Positions 1-11,969 of a stretch of 64,000 nucleotides of DNA are shown piece by piece. A program made the translations under genes and the position numbers. Source of the stretch: Ostrinia nubilalis (taxonomy: Eukaryota; Arthropoda; Insecta; Lepidoptera; Crambidae). The notes beneath the pieces are model-generated. The model was not told the DNA's origin, did not search any database, and saw nothing but the letters and a program-made list of their open reading frames with translations. The first letter of the stretch is position 1; each line of letters opens with the position of its first letter. The stretch covers positions 8,204,001 to 8,268,000 of the forward strand of contig NC_087109.1 of assembly GCF_963855985.1 (NCBI RefSeq), in the 5' to 3' direction.

Positions 1-439
1 CCTACACTCATGGACTGATTACTTTTGTGGTTTAGGTATACCTACTTAACAAAGATGATCTACCTACATATTAGTTATTATCTACAGTTGATTGATTCTT
101 CGACTCTCCGTAACAATATAAAAATTAAAAACATAATTAGTCTTAAAAACTTATTTTAAGACGTTTTAATTTTCAGTAAGTTACTTAGTTAAAAGCACTT
201 TAGAACGTCCGTCTGTGAAAGATATTTATCAAAAAATAATTTAAGTAGATTTAATGTCAAGGCTATTCCAACAAGTTATGATTAATGTATTTACATCAAT
301 ATCAGAACATAAACTTTGCAATCTCTGATGGCAAATCCGAGGTCAAGGCAAAATTATCGCGATGCAAAACTCGTATTAATACTAGGTATTTAACTACAAT
401 GCTGTTACATAATATCGGTTATTGTTTCACATTCGTAGG

Positions 440-759
440 TAGGGTTGCCAGGCGTCCGGATAAAGCCGGACATAGTTAGGCTTTTTGATTGCGTGTCCGG
501 CCAAAATAACCGATGTCCGGCCTGTCCGGCTTTTGTTAGGCTTTTTATTTCGCTGCCGCGCCAGGCGAAAGTCGAGCCACAGAATAAGGCATGCACGCAC
601 CAGGACATTAGGCAACCGATGATAATAGTAGGTACTCACTCGTGAGCTCACTATGCACCCCCCCCCCCCCCCCCGTCGCATGTCCGGCTTTTAGGGTAAA
701 ATGTCCGGCCAAATGAAGCACAGAGTCCGGCTTTTGTGTTTTTGGACCTGGCAACCCTA
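440..759. mobile_element. hAT-type MITE with TAGGGTTGCCAGG ends (320 bp)
   Basis: Terminal inverted repeats TAGGGTTGCCAGG and CCTGGCAACCCTA are flanked by the 8-bp duplication TTCGTAGG (432-439 and 760-767). The interior carries repeated GTCCGGC motifs on both strands (about 455-545 and 680-735) and a run of 17 cytosines near 658-674. No coding capacity. The 8-bp duplication and TAGGG start are typical of hAT elements. Confidence 0.85.
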
Positions 760-926
760 TTCGTAGGTATCTTAATTTAATTTGGAAAAATCGGTTTTTC
801 ATTTTACAAACTTTTCAATTTTATTTATTTTATTTTATTTGTTTAACAATGTTTCAACAGCATTAAATTGTACATAAATTTACTTTTACATAACTTTTAA
901 CTTAGTGCCCTTCTTAATTTTTTCAG

Positions 927-3900
927 GTTCGTTCACTATCATTTTGTCCATCGCTGCCGTGGTGTTGATGATTTCAAGCTGTGAGGCTGGTATGTATTTA
1001 TTTTCTTGTTTTTTTAAACTTTCATTCTCAAGAAACGGATTAAATTGCGACAAAGGCTATTCGTTTTTAACCGATTTCAAGAAAAGGAGGAGGTTCTCAA
1101 TTCGGTTGGTACCTATTTTGTAATTTTCTTTCATACTTAAGTACGTGAATGTACGCATGAATATATCACAAGACACTGATCAATACGAGTAATAAATTTA
1201 ATAGAGTGTGACAAAGGACAATGGGCAAAATGGTACCCGGCTCCAATAGATATGTGTCTAGTATCGTTTGAAAGGTCTTACCAATATGAACAACTTTTAC
1301 TATGACCACCAGCCTCAGATCTGGTTGTGTACGAAGATATACATACTTTTTTGCAGAATGGTACCCGGCTCCAATAGTTATGTTTATAGTGTCATTTGAA
1401 AGGTCTACCAAGCCAAACAACATTTACTATGGCCACCAGCCTCAGATCTGGTTGCGTTCGAAGATACAGATCGGCCATTCTCAGATGAGCTACTTTTTGC
1501 GTGTCCGGGCTGTTAAATCGTTAAAAATGACAAATTAGAGACATGCAAGTATTTTTATATGTTACTTAACAACCCCATCCAGTTGTGCATTAAATCATAG
1601 GCCTCTATTTTAAGTATTTGTGACTTAATTAATTTCATGAACCTCTGTTCTCTAATTACCGTTACGCGTCCGCACACCGACTTAATGTTAAAACTTGGCT
1701 GTAATTTTTATGTCGTATAGATTTGGTTTACTCCATTCAACATTTTAAAGAGTACAAAAGATTGTCTTACGCATAGCAAAATATCTGTTCAATAGAACCA
1801 TTCTGTAAATAATTAGAATTAAAAAACTGCTTGTCCGAGCGAAAGTCCTAATTCCCGTGACGTTTTCTGTTTTTGGGCACACAAGCCTAAATAATAATAT
1901 TTGACACATCATTTACGCGCGCGGCGCGAGCCCTTAGTTAGTTCTAAGACCTGTTAGCAAGTAGACGTCTATTGCGTTGGCGTACCGTCGATGAATTGCG
2001 TAAGAGTATAATTACCATATTTTTGGTTTTCAATTTTTCTATTTACCATGTCCTTATTTTTATACTCGGTTTTTGAAGGTAGATCCACGTTGTTAATTTA
2101 AATAGATTCAGTACTTTGGGCTTCATACGTTGTAGTAAGACAGTATTTGCATACGCTGAAGATTTTGGAGATTTTGAAGAAAAACTATCGTTTTATAATT
2201 TCCATGTACTAATTACCGTATATTTATAATCACCGTTGTATGAAATTATTACCTACAAATTGCACTCACGATTGAATAAGTATGATGATAAAATATGAAA
2301 TATACCAAGACTTTCGCATAACAACTGTACGGACTTTTCTTCCAATCTGACAATCAAAATTTTAAAAAACTTTCGTTAGAGTAACCTCGAAATAGATTCG
2401 ATTTCATGACAAATGTTCAGCTTCAGTTGCTGCATGGTTGTTGGATTTAAGAGTATATTTTAACCCCTAAGGTGACTCCACAAAAAGAAGTTACCTGGAG
2501 TGAAATCGGGGCTTTCTGATGCCCAGGAGATGTCACTCCTGCATGAAACATGTCTCTTACCAGATATTTATTTTTACTATTAGTATAATTGATATTAACA
2601 TCTTAAATCATTAATTAATTCTAACATAATACCATTAACATCTATCCATAAAACCTTTGCCCTAAGAAGATGAGATTTTCCAACAGTAACACTTACCTGG
2701 GGTGATCACATTAAGAACAAAAGAGAACAAATCAACAGACAATGGGACTTTTCAAGGCAAGAGTGTATAGGCACTTTGTACCATCCTAAACTGCATCGTA
2801 CCTGCTTTGTTATGCATAGAAAAAACTTCGTGATATGCAATGGGTACTGGGCTGAAGAAGCTTGGAGAACAAACTAATACAAATGGATCTTAAAACCCAT
2901 GTAGACATGGCATCGACTTAGCCTCGCAAATGTAGAAATACTTTAACGTTTTCAAAATAAAGTTTTAAAAATCTTGAGCTGTGCACCTTGGTTTACAAAG
3001 TCCACTGAAGTGATACCAAACGTCAAAGAGGGTGTGGAAAATCCTGTAAAGCTTACAACCAAAGACTAGACCTTCATGCAATCTATTTGCTGCATTCCTT
3101 CTAAATTCTAAGAATTCTGCATTTAGGCTCAGGAGAAAGCGAATAGCATCAATCTGAAAACTTATTGTAAAAGAATCGAGGTGACAACTCATGGGATATG
3201 CTGAGCTGGAACTGTCATTATTACAAATTCAATTTAATCTGATATTGGGTGATGGCTGATCGCAGATAGATTAAAAAGAGGAAAAATCACTTAAATCATT
3301 AATTAATTTTTCGATATATGCATATCCGAAAAATCAAATTTGTGAGATCTCCTGATCCATTATCTGTACGTTAAATCGTTTGTACCACATTGAAATCAAA
3401 TAAATGATGATTAAGATTCTGATGAAAAAATGTGACACGTAGCCCCTTCTGGCCGAAACTAAGTGTTCCTGTTATAGCCTCGATTATTGCAGTATACTGA
3501 AAATATCTTGATACAATAAATAATAGAAATTAGTGTTTTCCTTTTTTCAAAGGGTTATTAAGTGTACCTACAGCGTTTTTTATGACGCTATATATTTATA
3601 TACAAATTTATCAATGCAAGATATTGTTTTCTTGCTATTTTACATATTTTTTCTAATTACCGTTAGATTAAGTATTAGCCTTATCTAATTACCGTGACCA
3701 TAAAATTTTTGGGTCTCATTTACGCGAAAACCGCTTGGAATAATTTGACGCCTTAACGATTGTTAAATTCGTACTTTTCATGTGTTTCATATTTAAATGC
3801 GTTTAAGTCAATTAAGCCAAATTTCAAAAATGATATGGTAATTAGGCTGAGAACGCCTAATCGTGAGAATGACCGAGATACTTTTTGTGTAACCTAAGTA

Positions 3901-6900
3901 TCATACAGTATGAAGGGGACGCGCTCGGGGCAGGGCACCGACGAGATAGTCGGACGCGGTGAGGAAGACGGTGGGCGGGAGTTTGCATCGTGCAGTCCAC
4001 ACAGCTTATGACCGCAGTCTGTGGAGGAACACTATCTGTGGTCGCGATCCTCATCAGTGAGGGACCGAGGAAGAAGAAGAAATATCATACGTGTCCATCG
4101 TATGGTACTTAGGTTATGCGAGGCAGGAAGGGTTTACTGCTCCAGCATCCTTTCTTAACTCTATAATTATTGATGGGGATGATTGTGAAAAAAATATTTT
4201 TATTTAAAGAAGTACTACCCCCTTATTAATAAACCTTGGAAGGTTACACCTAGGAAGAACCTTGGATTAAAATGACATTTCCATACCAAATGACAATTTA
4301 AGCCAGAGTTCAACTAGGGTGTAACTTTTATCAACAAAGGGGTTAAAGTATTATTACTTCTTAAGGGTTTTTATTATGGGTTGCTAAAGCGAATAAACCC
4401 ACAAGACCCAATAAGTCCACCCACAAGATGGACCGACGGCCTCATAAAGGTAGCGGGAAGGCGCTGGATGCAGGTCGCCACCAACCGGCCATTGTGGAAA
4501 TCATTGGGGGAGGCCTATGTTCAACTGGACGTCCTATGGCTAAAATGATCATGATGATGATGATGAAAGCGAATAAAGGGCTAATAGCTTTGGTAGTTCA
4601 TCGTAGGTATAATCCTTTTCTTTTCAATGTTTATTTTAGTTATATTAATAGATTGTAGTCATAATACATACTCGTATACATGGATGATTGTGTTATACTT
4701 TCATTCTAATACTTAGTGGAATTACTGCTTTCAAAACGTGAATTAGAACTGGCCCCATAGCAGACATTTTCCTACATCTAAAGGCCTTTTCGAATATACA
4801 GGGTGTTAGGTAAATGGGTATATGAGCCGACACTAGCCCATGTTAACATGGTCATATAAATGGTATGGTGAAGTCAGAAATTTGATATCTCAATTTTAAT
4901 TTTTTAAATTTTCATACAAAATTAATTTTATGAATTCCGATTTGTATGAAAATTAAAATAATTAAAATGAAGATATCAATTTTCTGACTTCACCATACCA
5001 TTTATATGACCATGTTAACATGGGCTAGTGTCGGCTCATATACCCATTTACCTAACACCCTGTATATTGGTTATGGCTATTGGAGCGGGTACCACTTTCC
5101 ATACATTTGTGCCCATCATCCTTTACACATGGTTTTCCTTGTAATGAGTCGACTCTATTGTCACATCGACAAAAGCCCAAAATGAAACAAAAGACGAGCA
5201 TACACCTACCTACCATAGGGTTCTTCAATAAATCCTCCTTCACTGTACTACATGGTCAGCTAAATCTGATGATTGCATAGAACACTTCTCCATAAATTGA
5301 TCGATCAGCTGTTACAAATTACCAAGGACTGCTAGGATGATGTTGGTGTCATAATGAATTCATTTTAAAAATTTATTTCACTCAATATCGGAATTGAAAA
5401 GATATTGCATATCAAACGTCGCTTGAATAAGTACCAGAATTACAGACTCTCTGGTTATCTATTCTTTCAGAGCTATTTAATGAACTGTAGATAAATGAGA
5501 CACTTCATTTGTCAGTACTTGTGGTAGTACTTAGTAGTAGGCACTAAAACTAGGAGGTATTTGTAGAGATAGAGTCGTTTTAATGAATGTGTTCATTAGA
5601 TGAAGTGAATGAATGTCGCATTTTCCTTCTAACATACTGGATTGATAATAACTTGCAAAACAACAAGATTTTCCTTCACAATTTACCATGACTAGGCCTA
5701 TTGATTAATTTTATTATTAATTGCGTGTCATTAAATAAATATTGAAAATAATTTACTTTACCTACCTAACTGGTGGCCTGATGACGTCCACTCCTGAACA
5801 TTGGGCCTTGTTCAAAAGGGGACGCCCTGTAGCTGAAATGATGATGATAACTGATGCAAAGAACAACATTGGTCATAATCTACTACATATATACAAATAA
5901 GTCGGGTTTTCCTCCCTGACGCTATAACTCCAGAACGCACGAACCGATTTCCACGGTTTTGCATACGTTGAGGTTTATAGCAAAGAAAATTCAGGAAAAA
6001 TTTCAACAGAAAAGCGGGAAGGGGGTAAAACGGGATCCACGCGTACGAAGTCGCGGGCGGCCGCTAGTCACGATATAAATAAATCGAGTTAGAGAAAAAT
6101 GTTTTTGAAAATGTCACATTTTCCAGCTTCGATTTAAGAAAGTAAATAAGTTAATTTAGCTGGTAGAGGAGGTTCCCTATCATCTCTCTCTACGTAAAGC
6201 AACATACCTGAAAGCGCAGCGTAGGACGTCCACCCACAAGGTGTACCGACGACCTCATAAAGGTAGCAGGAAGGCGCTGGATGCAGGCCGCTACCAACCG
6301 ATCATTATGGAAATGATTGGGGGAGGCTTATGTTCACCAGTCTGTGGACGTCCTATGGCTGATATCATGATGATGACAATGACAATGACGATGATGATGA
6401 TTATAATTATGATCTCTCTGTTCCAGCCGGCAACTGCCCCCTACCGTCCAAAGTGTACAGCTGCAGCCCGAAGTGCCTGCAGGACTACGAGTGCACCCAC
6501 GGCAAGGTGTGCTGTAACAACGGCTGCAACGCCAAGTCCTGCACGGAGCCCGCGCCTTACGGAGGCGCCGGCGGCTCCGGGGGCTCCAACAAATATGGTG
6601 AGTAGAGCAGAGTCCCTCACAAGCTGCACAGTGTACAGAAAGAGGGCTCCAACAAGTTATTTAAGTAGATGCAATCTTTCACAAGCTGCCTATTGTAGAG
6701 ACAGCAAGAGTGCTGTAATAACGGCTGCAACGCCAAGTCCTGCACGGAGCCGGCGCCGTACGGAGGCGCCGGCGGCTCCGGGGGCTCCAACAAATATGGT
6801 GAGTTGAGCAGAGTATCTTCCAAGGCGACGCCGGAGGCTTCAGCGGCTCCAAAAAGTATAGTAGGTAGTCGCAAACATTCACAGGCTATCCAGTGTAAGT

Positions 6901-9900
6901 ACAGAAGACAGCAACGTGCGCCAAGCTACTGCAGCTCAGTTTAGGAACTTACCCACGGCAAGGTGTGCTGTAACAACGGCTGCAACGCCAAGTCCTGCAC
7001 CGAGCCCGTGCTGTACGGGGGTCCGGGGGCTCCAAGTGCTCCAACACTTTATGGTGAGTAGAGCAAAGTCCTGGGTACGGTACAGAGAGAGGGCTCCAAC
7101 AAGTGTGGTACATAAGTTAGTGTCTCATAAACGGGGCTATTCGTTATCCGCTGCAGCTCCTGTGCAGCCAAGAGCTTGACCACCAGTAAAAATCTAACCA
7201 GAAAAGGCGAAGTTCGTTACGAAGGAAAGTTAAAATATCAAAGTCACAACTGCTTAGTGCACAAGCAGCCAATTCGGTGCAACAACGGCTGCAACGCCAA
7301 ATCCTGCACCGAGCCCGCACCATAAGGGGGGCGCACCCCCCTGATGGCTCCAACGAGTAGAGCAGAGTCTCTCACAAGCTATCCAGGGTACGGAAAGAGG
7401 GCTCCAACAAGTTCTTTAAGTAGATGCAGTCTTTCACAAGCTGCCTATTGTAGAGACAGCAAGAGTGTTGTAACAACGGCTGCAACGCCAAGTCCTGCAC
7501 CGAGCCCGTGCTGTACGGGGGTCCGGGGGCTCCAAGTGCTCCAACAAGTATGGTGAGTTGAGTAGAGTCTCTCACAAGCTATCCAGGGTACAGAGAGAGA
7601 GCTCCAAAAAGTTCGGTGAATAGACGTAGTCTTTCACAAGCTGCCTATTGTAGTCTTGCACCGAGCCCGCGCCTTACGGAGGCGCCGGCGGCTCCAGGGG
7701 CTGCAACAAATATGGTTAGTTGAGCAGAGTATCTGCCAAGGCGACGCCGGAGGCTTCAAAGCTCCAAAAAGTATAGTAGGTAGTCGCAGACTTTCACAAG
7801 CTATCCAGTGTAAGTACAGAAGACAGCAACGTGCGCCAACCTACTGCAGCTCAGTTTAGGAACTTACCCACGGCAAGGTGTGCTGTAACAACGGCTGCAA
7901 CGCCAAGTCCTGCACCGAGCCCGTGCTGTACGGGGGTCCGGGGGCTCCAAGTGCTCCAACACTTTATGGTGAGTAGAGCAAAGTCCTGGGTACGGTACAG
8001 AGAGAGGGCTCCAACAAGTGTGGTACATAAGTTAGTGTCTCATAAACGGGGCTATTCGTTATCCGCTGCAGCTCCTGTGCAGCCAAGAGCTTGACCACCA
8101 GTAAAAATCTAACCAGAAAAGGCGAAGTTCGTTACCAAGGAAAGTTAAAATATCAAAGTCACAACTGCTTAGTGCACAAGCAGCCAATTCGGTGCAACAA
8201 CGGCTGCAACGCCAAATCCTGCACCGAGCCCGCACCATAAGGGGGGTGCACCCCCCTGATGGCTCCAACGAGTAGAGCAGAGTCTCTCACAAGCTATCCA
8301 GGGTACGGAAAGAGGACTCCAACAAGTTCTTTAAGTAGATGCAGTCTTTCACAAGCTTCCTATTGTAGAGACAGCAAGAGTGTTGTAACAACCATAGAGA
8401 AAAGTAATACATAGGAAATAGAGAACCCTCTCTGTCAAATTTTTGAGCCTACTAATTGATAGCCTGGTGTTAAATTCCCTGTACATAACCTACGTACGTA
8501 ACGCTCACATACATACATAGTACACGCACACATACATACATAAAGTCCACGCACACATACACACAGTTCACGCACACATAGGCCCTCATAACCTTCAAAG
8601 AATTATTGTTTTTATGATGTACAATGTAGAATTTTTTCAAATCCATTATTTTGAAAATATTTATCTTTATGGTGTACGTATTTTCAAAACAATGTATTTG
8701 GAAAAATTCTACATTGCACATGGAAATGCAAATAAGTAAACAAAAACTTTTGAATTTAATAATTTTACTTTATTTATGAACACATAATATTATACACCAA
8801 AAGCGTCTTTTCGCAAAGTTTTCAACACTAAACACAGAACACAGCACATTGAGAAAACTCAGATCACTTGTGAACATAACAGAAAGTTTCTTCGCGATTC
8901 ACGAAGGAACGAACAAAACTCCGATGAACCAGAACAGCAGCAGGTACGAAGGAATGAACTTGAATTTGACTCGACTCTTCAATACTTTAATAGGGCCACA
9001 GAACTCATAGACGATGGCTAAGAAAACAATAAATAATGCATTCAATTCAACCTAACAAAAACAACACCGGCCATTTTGGAGGAAAAACAAAGTTGCCATA
9101 TGTTAAATAGTAATTTCTACTACTCTATTATGTAAATTATAACAAAAATGTCAATGTTCAGTTTTAAATTAAAACAAATTAATTTCATTTAAAAAAAGTT
9201 TTCACATTGTAATTAACAATATTCTCAAATATATTTTAATTAAGAAAAAAATGAAAATATGAAGGAAACAGGAGCAGCGACATCTAGAGCGTTTTAGGGT
9301 AGTTAAAAAGTATTTGAATTTATTCACCGATGTCGCTGTTTGGAAGCAAGTTTCACTTCGATGACCGTTGTATGGAAGTTTCTTCACCCTGGTAACAACG
9401 GCTGCAACGCCAAGTCTTGCACCGAGCCCGTGCTGTACGGGGGTCCGGGGGCTCCAAGTGCTCCAACAAGTATGGTGAGTTGAGTAGAGTCTCTCACAAG
9501 CTATCCAGGGTACAGAGAGAGAGCTCCAAAAAGTTCGGTGAATAGACGTAGTCTTTCACAAGCGGCCTATTGTAGAAACAGCAGGTGTGCTGTAACAACG
9601 GCTGCAACGTTTGTTCCGGGTGAAAGTTAAACTGTCACAATCAATCTGACCTGGGCACAACAGCAGGTGTTATATTGCAAAAAAAAATTGATGTGATTGA
9701 AAAATGACGTTATTGGTACCTAAATTAAATAAGTACATCGAGTTACTGACCATTGGTTTAAAAGCTTGATACTACTTTATGTTTGATCTTTTGCAGTTTA
9801 ACTGTTACTTACTCACAGTTTGTGGATTCACCCAACGTTTTCGTATCTCAACGGTCGATGGTAGCCCAGCTAGCAAAAGGTAGACTTGGATTCGATTCCC

Positions 9901-10074
9901 ACCAGAGGCAAATCGATCTTTCATGTTTTCAAAGTTTGAAATGCCCTTTTAAATGTAATTTCTGTCCTTACAGGGAGTGGTAGCGGAACGTACTGCGACA
10001 ACGTAAAGTGCAACTCGTTCGAGGTGTGCAAGATGGACCCCGCCACCAAGCGCATGAAGTGCAGCCGCCCATAG
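927..10074 (+). CDS. Secreted WAP four-disulfide-core protein, gene 1 (5' exon outside window)
   Basis: Exons in view are 927-989, 6427-6597 and 9974-10074, all joined in phase 1. Exon 927-989 encodes a hydrophobic signal-peptide core ending SSCEA. It starts one base after a codon boundary, so the ATG is in an exon left of the window; no ATG followed by one base and a donor occurs in 1-926. Exon 6427-6597 encodes a WAP domain with all eight cysteines (NCP, YSC, PKC, YEC, VCC, NGC, KSC) and a Gly/Ser linker. The last exon adds a four-cysteine module (YCDNVKC, FEVCK, MKC) resembling a follistatin-type repeat, and ends SRP-stop. WAP proteins are extracellular; many inhibit proteases or act in innate immunity, but the target here is unknown. 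The acceptors are ttttttcag, ctctgttccag and tccttacag. The intron after the WAP exon contains broken exon copies and a hAT insertion. A paralogue lies at 11970-30461. The family call is secure; the biochemical role is open. Confidence 0.85.
1231..1471. repeat. Two-unit tandem repeat, 128-bp period
   Basis: A segment starting TGGTACCCGGCTCCAATAG at 1231 recurs at 1359 with about 85-90% identity, including the shared stretch CCAGCCTCAGATCTGGTTG. The second unit is interrupted at 1472 by the element described next. No function is apparent. Confidence 0.75.
1472..3875. mobile_element. Unclassified TIR DNA element with ATTACC motif array, copy A (2404 bp)
   Basis: The ends read CGGCCATTCTCA and, on the other strand, CGGTCATTCTCA. 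They are flanked by the 4-bp duplication AGAT (1468-1471 and 3876-3879). Joining the flanks restores the second unit of the 128-bp tandem repeat, which independently supports the boundaries. The motif TAATTACCGT or close variants occurs at about 1653, 2010, 2210, 3653 and 3686, with one inverted copy near the right end (3838). The element resembles 23811-25913 in its ends, duplication length and motif layout. No transposase was recognised. A 4-bp duplication would suit a Chapaev-like (CMC) group, but that is only a guess. Confidence 0.65.
4415..4566 (+). mobile_element. RTE-type LINE 3' end
   Basis: Nearly intact copy of the lepidopteran RTE 3' terminus: the last codons of the reverse transcriptase reading frame ([20 protein letters not shown], now with frameshifts), then GGACGTCCTATGGCT and an ATG trinucleotide tail. 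5' truncated, as is usual for LINEs. Confidence 0.8.
4799..5062. mobile_element. 264-bp palindromic MITE, TA-flanked, copy 1
   Basis: Almost perfect foldback: CAGGGTGTTAGGTAAATGGG at the left end and its reverse complement at the right, flanked by TA on both sides. The arms pair over more than 100 bp around an AT-rich centre. A second copy of the same length lies at 28881-29144. TA duplications and CAGGG ends fit a Tc1/mariner-derived MITE. Confidence 0.85.
5760..6075 (+). repeat. Degraded LINE tails
   Basis: About 5770-5852 is a decayed RTE 3' end (GACGTCCACTCCTGAACA ... GCTGAAATGATGATGATAA). About 5890-6075 matches the common insect LINE 3' region with CGAACCGATTTCCACGG and GTCGCGGGCGGCCGCTAGT. 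Neither encodes an intact protein. Confidence 0.55.
6228..6400 (+). mobile_element. RTE-type LINE 3' end with ATG-rich tail
   Basis: GTCCACCCACAAGGTGTACC through GGACGTCCTATGGCTGAT and an (ATG/ACA)n tail, ending about 25 bp before the acceptor of WAP exon 3. A long open frame from here into the exon is in the wrong frame for the WAP protein and is not a gene. Confidence 0.8.
6716..9610 (+). repeat. Array of partial, non-coding copies of WAP exon 3
   Basis: The 3' part of exon 6427-6597 (from about the [13 protein letters not shown] codons) recurs at about 6716-6799, 6957-7053, 7277-7326, 7469-7551, 7653-7713, 7872-7968, 8192-8238, 9393-9472 and 9590-9610. Most longer copies still end in a GTGAGT donor, but none keeps the first half of the exon or a good acceptor, and several carry stops or frameshifts. 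On top of this, about 6815-7653 is directly duplicated at about 7730-9575 with a 915-bp offset. The second copy is split by the hAT element at 8393-9391. Within the unit (7160-7260 and 8075-8175) is a stretch resembling repeats at 34380-34460 and 38590-38730. The copies look like intronic debris of repeated tandem duplication rather than working cassette exons. Confidence 0.8.
8393..9391. mobile_element. hAT-type non-autonomous DNA transposon (999 bp)
   Basis: The element is bounded by the exact 8-bp duplication GTAACAAC (8385-8392 and 9392-9399). The flanks rejoin into a sequence collinear with 7461-7653, so the insertion boundaries are confirmed by an uninterrupted copy in the same window. 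The ends read CATAGAGAAAAG and, on the other strand, CAGGGTGAAGAA, an imperfect inverted repeat. No transposase reading frame was found. Contains a CACACATACATA-type microsatellite near 8510-8580. An 8-bp duplication with CA..G ends fits the hAT superfamily. Confidence 0.8.
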
Positions 10075-10141
10075 ACGACCGATTATTTTAATAATTAAAT
10101 ATATTGTATAAGTAATTGTAACAGTCGTTTGTTTTATTGGT

Positions 10142-10265
10142 TTAGGCTGAGTTACACCACCAAAGTTTGACCGTAACTATAACGATAACCGGTGATTTTT
10201 GTATGGAGTTTGACAGATTTTTGACGTTTGTTACAGTCAAAGTAAAATGGTGCAACCCAGCCTAA
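10142..10265. mobile_element. Short MITE with GGCTGAGTT ends, copy A
   Basis: Ends TTAGGCTGAGTTACACCA and TGGTGCAACCCAGCCTAA are inverted repeats. The interior contains GATAACCGGTGATTTTTGTA and GTTTGACAGATTTTTGACGT. Related copies lie at 23590-23706 and 34941-35069. It lies just after the last exon of WAP gene 1, downstream of the AT-rich polyadenylation region at about 10090-10110. Confidence 0.75.
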
Positions 10266-11969
10266 AGTGATTCGTTTATAAAAAACCAGCCAAGAGCAAA
10301 ATTAAATGAAATATTTTTTATAACGCAGTGAGGGATCGCTCGCGCGTGATGGATAAGTATTTAATAAATAATAATGAATGTGTAATCGCAATAATAAAAT
10401 CAAGTGGCAGGGCGGGGCACAGTTCTCAGTACTGATGGCCGCTGGGGCAGAAAAATTCTCGAGTGGCGACCACGGGTCGGAAGACGTAGTGTGGGCAAGC
10501 ACCTCACTAGGTGGACCGACTATCTGGTAAAGGTCGCAGGAGGTTGAAGGAAATCCTTGGAGGAGGCCTTTGTCCAGCAGTGGACGTCACAAATAAAAAA
10601 TGTTAGCCAAAGCTGAAAGCAACGAATCGCAAAGTGTGATGTGTCTCAGATATTTATACAAGTGACAAATCACTAAATTATTTCAGTTTGGTTATCTAGG
10701 ACATACATTGCAATCTGAACTTGCAGTCCGTCCCAAGGACTGGAGAACGCCCGTTCAAGTTTTCGTGGGTAGATGAAGACCCTGCCCATCTGGCAGGGAA
10801 AGTCCCACATAGCCCACTCTCTCAGACTAGTGAGTAACTATGCAATTCAATGCATTTCCTGACTAAAAAAACAGTAAATAGATCAGCCCCCCTAGACAAG
10901 TGACACTTTTTGATAGAATGAGGAATCCGTCAAAACTCCTACAAAAAAGGGCTTTTCGACCATCTTTCGTTTGTTTTGCGATTTTAAAGTGCACTTTGTC
11001 TAGACCCACAGCTTAATTATCCGAAAAGATAAATAATTCCATTACAATTACTTACGTAGCTAGTTACCTACATTACATCCTCAGTGTAGTTAAAAGCCAT
11101 GTCAGACGCCTATTGGCTCAAGTATGGTAAATAAAATTATGAATAAGAAATGCCGTGAAATTAAAAGCAAGCATTCCTCATTTTCCCTGTACGTTCTATT
11201 GATAAGGGTTAGGGTTTTCCCATTGTGACAGCTCATCTTTAATTTCATTAAAAAACAGTGTCTAATTACTGGCTTAGATACAGTCTGACCTGAAAATAAT
11301 AAATTATTATTGAAAAAAAAAACCCGACTGCGTGAAAATGAACTGAAAAGATAGAAACAAGACAACAGCGTTTACAATTCAATCGGAGTTATTTTGTTGC
11401 TGATAAATGTATCCTATCGTGGGGATAATTGATTTGGATATATGTACCTTGATATAAGGAATTTGAACGTCAACTATTCTTGCCAACTTTGTTTGTGAAA
11501 GAGTTTTCTATCTCTTGACAACTTAGGACAACGCTCGGGATAGTCATTTTATAATTAAAAAAAATGCTCTGTAAAACAGTATGAAAACATACGGTAGGGA
11601 TATAATAACACTAGAATACTTATGAGAAGGGAATGAAGGGAAAAACTGAAGTAACAGGAATGAGAAATAAAAGGAAAAGATGAAAAATTTTTAGGCATTA
11701 TGAAATACTCGCTCATTGCGATATCAATAGCACAGATAAAAGACAAAAAATATTTAAAAACAAGCAGAAATTCGAGAGACTTTCATATTATTTCAGATTT
11801 TTAACTGTGTTTTTGCAAATGACTGTACCAACCGCGAGTCCGCGATTATTATTGAATCAAACCTACTATAAGACCTAGTTGTGAACCAATGTGAGCTGAG
11901 ACTTGTTTGTGAGTGCACGTGAATGTGAACACATCTGCTTTTACCGGATAAAAGTTTGAAACTTTCAAA
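10266..11969. other. Intergenic region between the WAP paralogues
   Basis: Contains an RTE-like tail on the plus strand (about 10430-10590, with CTCGAGTGGCGACCACGGG and GTCCAGCAGTGGACGTC). It also holds an R1-like LINE 3' UTR remnant at about 10710-10875, sharing CCCACATAGCCCACT with 23080-23100. From about 10880 to 11830 no gene or clear repeat is seen. Confidence 0.5.

Noticed and set aside
6241..6807. 188-codon plus-strand open frame
   Set aside because: It starts in an RTE LINE tail and reads through WAP exon 3 in the wrong frame (Ala/Thr/Pro-rich). It has no domain and no splice logic.
6916..8094. Two nearly identical 87-codon frames (6916-7179 and 7831-8094)
   Set aside because: They are the out-of-frame reading of the 915-bp duplicated exon-fragment unit, not paralogous genes.
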